Assembly: GCF_963455315.2 (NCBI RefSeq)
Contig: NC_083316.1
Location: forward strand, 155,364,482 to 155,428,481
Direction: 5' to 3'
Source: Globicephala melas
Lineage: Eukaryota > Chordata > Mammalia > Artiodactyla > Delphinidae
DNA: 64,000 nt
Made by a program: the position numbers and the translations under genes. Shown here piece after piece: positions 60,597 through 64,000 of the stretch. Position 1 is the stretch's first letter, and each line of letters opens with the position of its first letter. Below the pieces are notes generated by a model. It did not search any database. It saw only the letters and a list, made by a program, of their open reading frames with translations, and was not told where the DNA came from.

Positions 60597-61567
60597 TCCT
60601 GGATGTCCCTGCAGTCCTGTACAAGGCCTCTGTTTATCTGCTGCACCCTGTAGGCCAGCCCCCACTTCCTAGGGTGGCCCAGCTGAAAGAATACCCCCTT
60701 GGAGGGTCCCCAAGTGTACGTGGGCCTCCCAGAGCTGCAGGCATGGTGGGGCATGCTGCTGCAGCCCAGGTGTTCCCAGCCCATCATGCTTCCTGTGGAG
60801 GGTCCTGTGCTGAGGCTGGCTGTCCTCTCGTGGTGGCTTTGTGGCTGGAGCATCAGGAGCCCTCCTGAGGACTGAGGGTGGGTAGAAGTGAGTCCTGCGC
60901 CTGCCTCTGTGCTGAGCAGAGGCCCAGCTTCCCCCAGGCCCTGGATGAGATTCCGAACCATATAGATCTAGAGGTAGTTCATCCATCAGCCAAGGGCAGG
61001 ATGCCTCGGGGCTGTCCGCACCCCTCTGATCCTGCTTGGTCAGGCCTGGAAAGGAGGCTTCTTAGTGTCTGGGGTGGCTGAAGGGGCAAGTGGGCTCTGG
61101 GAATGGTCTTACCATGTTGGCTTGGGGGCATGTCTCAGGGTGGGAATCTCTTGGGGCCAGGTGGAGTGGCGGTGTCTGTGAGTGGAGGCACATGCACTGC
61201 TCACACCCACCTGAGCCCTCCAAGGTGTATCTCTGTGCTCAGGGGTGCCAGCTGGGGGAGCCCCAATACCATTTTATGCCAGGGTAGCACATCTCCACAG
61301 CTTCGGCCCCACAATGGCATTGGCAGCCCCCTCTCCCCACCATAGCCCTCATGAGCTCAGGGGAGGAGTGGCTGCCCTGGGACGACAGTGCCCAGGGTGC
61401 AGAGAGGAGTTTCTCCTTGGCTTACTTGCTGCTGTTTTCTGATGTAGTCATGTCTTCACAGTAAGGGGATGACTTACTTCCCCACTTTAAACCACTGACC
61501 TCCATTTTCCCACTGCAGTGTGAATCTCATGGTTACTGGGTGTCCTACCTGATGCCTCAGAGTGGCT

Positions 61568-61573
61568 ATTAAA
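61568..61573 (+). terminator. IBA57: IBA57 poly(A) signal ATTAAA (candidate)
   Basis: ATTAAA lies about 970 bases after the IBA57 stop and just before an L1 insertion. It is the first recognisable hexamer in this 3' region, so I propose a 3'UTR of roughly 1 kb. Confidence 0.6.
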
Positions 61574-61607
61574 GTGTGACGCACAACTGCCCCATGTGGA
61601 ACTCTGG

Positions 61608-62126
61608 GTTTTTTTTTTCCCCCCCTTAACTTTATTTATTTATTTATTTAAAATTTTTATTGTAGTATAGTTGATTTGCAATGTTGTGTTAGTTTCTGCT
61701 ATACAGCAATCAGTTATACATACATCCACCCTTTTTGAGATTCTTTTTCCATCTAGGTCATTACATAGTATTGAGGAGAGCTCCCTGTGCTATACAGTAG
61801 GTCCTTATTATCTGTTTTATATATAGTAGTGTGTATATGTCAATCCCAATCTCCCAATTTATCTCTCCCCCACGCCTCCCCACTTCCCACCCTGGTAACC
61901 ATAAGTTTGTTTTCTACATCTGTGACTCTATTTCTGTTTTGTAAATAAGTTCATTTGTACCATTTTTTTTAAGATTCCGCATGTAAGCGATATCATATGA
62001 TATTTGTCTTTCTCTGTCTGACTTACTTCACTCAGCATGACAATCTGTAGGTCCATCCATGTTGCTGCAAATGATATTATTTTGTTCTTTTTTATGGCTG
62101 AGTAATATTCCATTGTATATATGTAC
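61608..62126 (-). mobile_element. L1 3' end, reverse orientation, interrupted
   Basis: A T-rich start is followed by attgtagtatagttgatttg, ctgtgctatacagtaggtcc, ccaatctcccaatttatctc and ttttatggctgagtaatatt, the reversed 3' end of a cetartiodactyl L1. The expected continuation stops at about 62126, where unrelated sequence with a poly-T run begins. Confidence 0.9.
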
Positions 62127-64000
62127 ATTTTTTTTAAAGATTTCAACAAATTTTTACAATATATATTGAGCACGAATTCCTGTACAGCTTATTCTTACTA
62201 GTTGGGATCCAGCTATTCCAATGTATTATGAACCAGTGAGCTGTCCATGTCTTTTAAAACAAGTCTCAACTGAAATCTCAGAACAATCACAGCAAAAGCC
62301 ATGGAATAATGGAAGAATTAGATGTTTCCATCATAATTAAGACCAAGGCTCCATGATGGGCAGGAGAGAGCATTCAAGGATAAAAATCAAGTTTTCTACC
62401 TAGGTTAGACAGTAACTGAATTGGGATCTTAGAATTCCCAACTTTTATTTGGTGTAGTAATAAGATACAAAAAAGGCAGGGGCACCTTTTTTTCCTAAAT
62501 GGAAACCTTCACCAAAAGAGGTTAGAAGACTTCAAGGCAAGTTCTTTCTCCAAAATGAGTAAATGACATCAGTTCTAATTCTTACTGAGGTTACAAAACC
62601 AACCATCAGAATATTATTAACTCATGTCTAAGAGGGAAATTGGGAGGTAGGGAAAGGTAAGGCCTCAGCAGAGAAAGCAAGTTTTAAGTAGGGAGACAGC
62701 CAGCTTCTGCCCTGAAGTTATTGCTAGGTTGTAACTGAGTTGCATATATGTAGACCTGTTTCACAGACGAATTGAGTAGCTGAATCCTTTGTTAATCTGG
62801 TAGGCACTGTAAACTGTAGTATTTACTGTCCAGCAGAAAGGTGAAAGATGATGTCTTTCCAGGGAAATCTCTTGATTCCCCCAGTTTCTACAAAGGCTGT
62901 AGCCAAGAATCAAATCATCCAGGCCTTGGTATAATGTCAAGGTAGATGATCCAGTGTTCAGCTGACGACCACTTTATAAAATTATTTCACTCCCCCAAAA
63001 AGGGATTAGTGGTTGATGGAGAGAAAGCATTAAGCATGTCTGTACCAATAAAGAGGTTCCCTTCGAAGTTTCCCACTGCTTTCCAAGGTCATGATTGGTT
63101 CTTCTAGTCTGAGAAATCTTGGCTGCAAGGGGTGGGGATGACTGCCAAGGCCTTTAGGTGTTTAAGGGTTTGCATAGCTCATCCAGTGGTAATGGGGGCA
63201 CATACAGCTTTTCTGATAGTACATAGTATGTATGTTTGTGCTTGGCTAAGCTTCTTCAGCAAACTTAAGCTCTTCTAGTGGCGAAAAGACCCTAGGAGGG
63301 CTCAAAAACATCACCTACTCATTGCATGGCCCTTCCTAAAGGGCTTAGAGAATGCTTCTTCCTGACCCTCTATCAGTAGGCTGAGAAAGGAAATGGGAGT
63401 AGGGAGTCCCCACCAACCTGGGGAACTAAGACTTCTAGCTGTCTGCTCAAAGACTGAATCCAGCATCATTCAGTACCTTCTGATACCTCTTAGGTGCTGT
63501 GTCTTGCATACTCAGTCGCCAGGAACTTCATAAGAAGTCTGGCTAGAGAAGAGTGAGGCTCTCTGCCTAAGAGTCTGTGCCTTCAGTGAGACCATGTTTA
63601 AAACCTCTATGGGAAGGAGGGACCTCATGCTCAGGGGAAAGTGGTTTAAGGCTGTTTGTTGGAGAAGTCAAGCCAAGCAGAAAGCCATTACTTCCACCCA
63701 ACGCTTTGCTTTTTCTCATAAGCTAAAATTAAGGATGGCACAAAGTCAGGCCCCAAGAAAAGAAGCAGAGATGATCCATGCACCATCTCTTGCACAGAGG
63801 CTGGAATTTCCCAGCAGTTTGAAAGCCAGATGCTTTGTTGACTGCCAAGGGCAGGTTAGGAGACTGATAGCTTCCAATCCCAGCACTTAAGGAAGCAACT
63901 CTTAACGACTTCAAGTTTTTTTCAGCAGCATTTGTGTTTCATTTCTCACCAGAGATGAGTTTACTGGTCCAAATTCTGTCCTAAGGAGGATCACTACTGG
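62127..64000 (-). pseudogene. Probable retrocopied mRNA 3' end (partial, runs off the window)
   Basis: At the L1 break a poly-T run (62128-62135) begins about 1.87 kb of AT-richer DNA unlike its surroundings. Read on the minus strand it looks like a 3'UTR: stops in all frames, an internal AATAAA at about 62450, a variant AATATA about 25-30 bases before the A-run, and no repeats I recognise. This is the pattern of a reverse-transcribed message inserted in antisense into an older L1. I cannot name the parent gene. The far end and its duplication lie beyond the window. An alternative is an unknown repeat, or the edge of unique DNA after an L1 deletion. Confidence 0.5.

Overview
This is a gene-dense vertebrate nuclear window, almost certainly from a cetacean. 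Six protein-coding genes have introns with GT-AG junctions, CpG-rich promoters and poly(A) signals. The interspersed repeats are tRNA-derived CHR-type SINEs and L1 tails of the whale/dolphin kind (best example 54262-54480). No BovB element was noticed. The gene order ARF1 (+), C1orf35/MMTAG2 (-), MRPL55 (-), GUK1 (+), GJC2 (+), IBA57 (+) is that of human chromosome 1q42, so this is a conserved synteny block and not an accessory or mobile region.

Layout. 1-11343 is repeat-bearing sequence that I infer to be the large first intron of ARF1. The ARF1 coding exons lie at 11367-12255 and its 3'UTR runs to about 13420. C1orf35 runs right to left from 16885 to 14850 in eight coding exons. MRPL55 runs right to left from 21874 to 18892 in three coding exons, the first only 26 nt long. 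A CpG island at about 22450-23300 holds the first exon of GUK1 and may be shared with MRPL55. The GUK1 core exons lie at 29252-31845. GJC2 has one coding exon (40398-41681), with a candidate non-coding first exon and SOX-site cluster near 33.0-33.2 kb. IBA57 has three coding exons (49173-49513, 59424-59767, 60205-60596) and a large repeat-filled first intron. The right edge (62127-64000) looks like an intronless mRNA 3' end copied into an older L1.

The genes are not an operon-like system. Three of the six encode proteins for mitochondria (MRPL55 ribosomal protein, IBA57 iron-sulfur assembly factor, and the long form of GUK1, which adds a mitochondrial-type leader to guanylate kinase). ARF1 is a Golgi GTPase, GJC2 an oligodendrocyte gap-junction protein, and C1orf35 a poorly characterised nuclear-type basic protein.

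All splice models were assembled by eye from reading frame, splice phase and remembered family sequence, and every coding length closes in frame. I found no undescribed system. The observations most worth a second look are the two in-frame start codons of GUK1, the SOX motif cluster upstream of GJC2, the 26-nt MRPL55 start exon, the C1orf35 terminal splice, the repeated IBA57 promoter and the retrocopy at the right edge.
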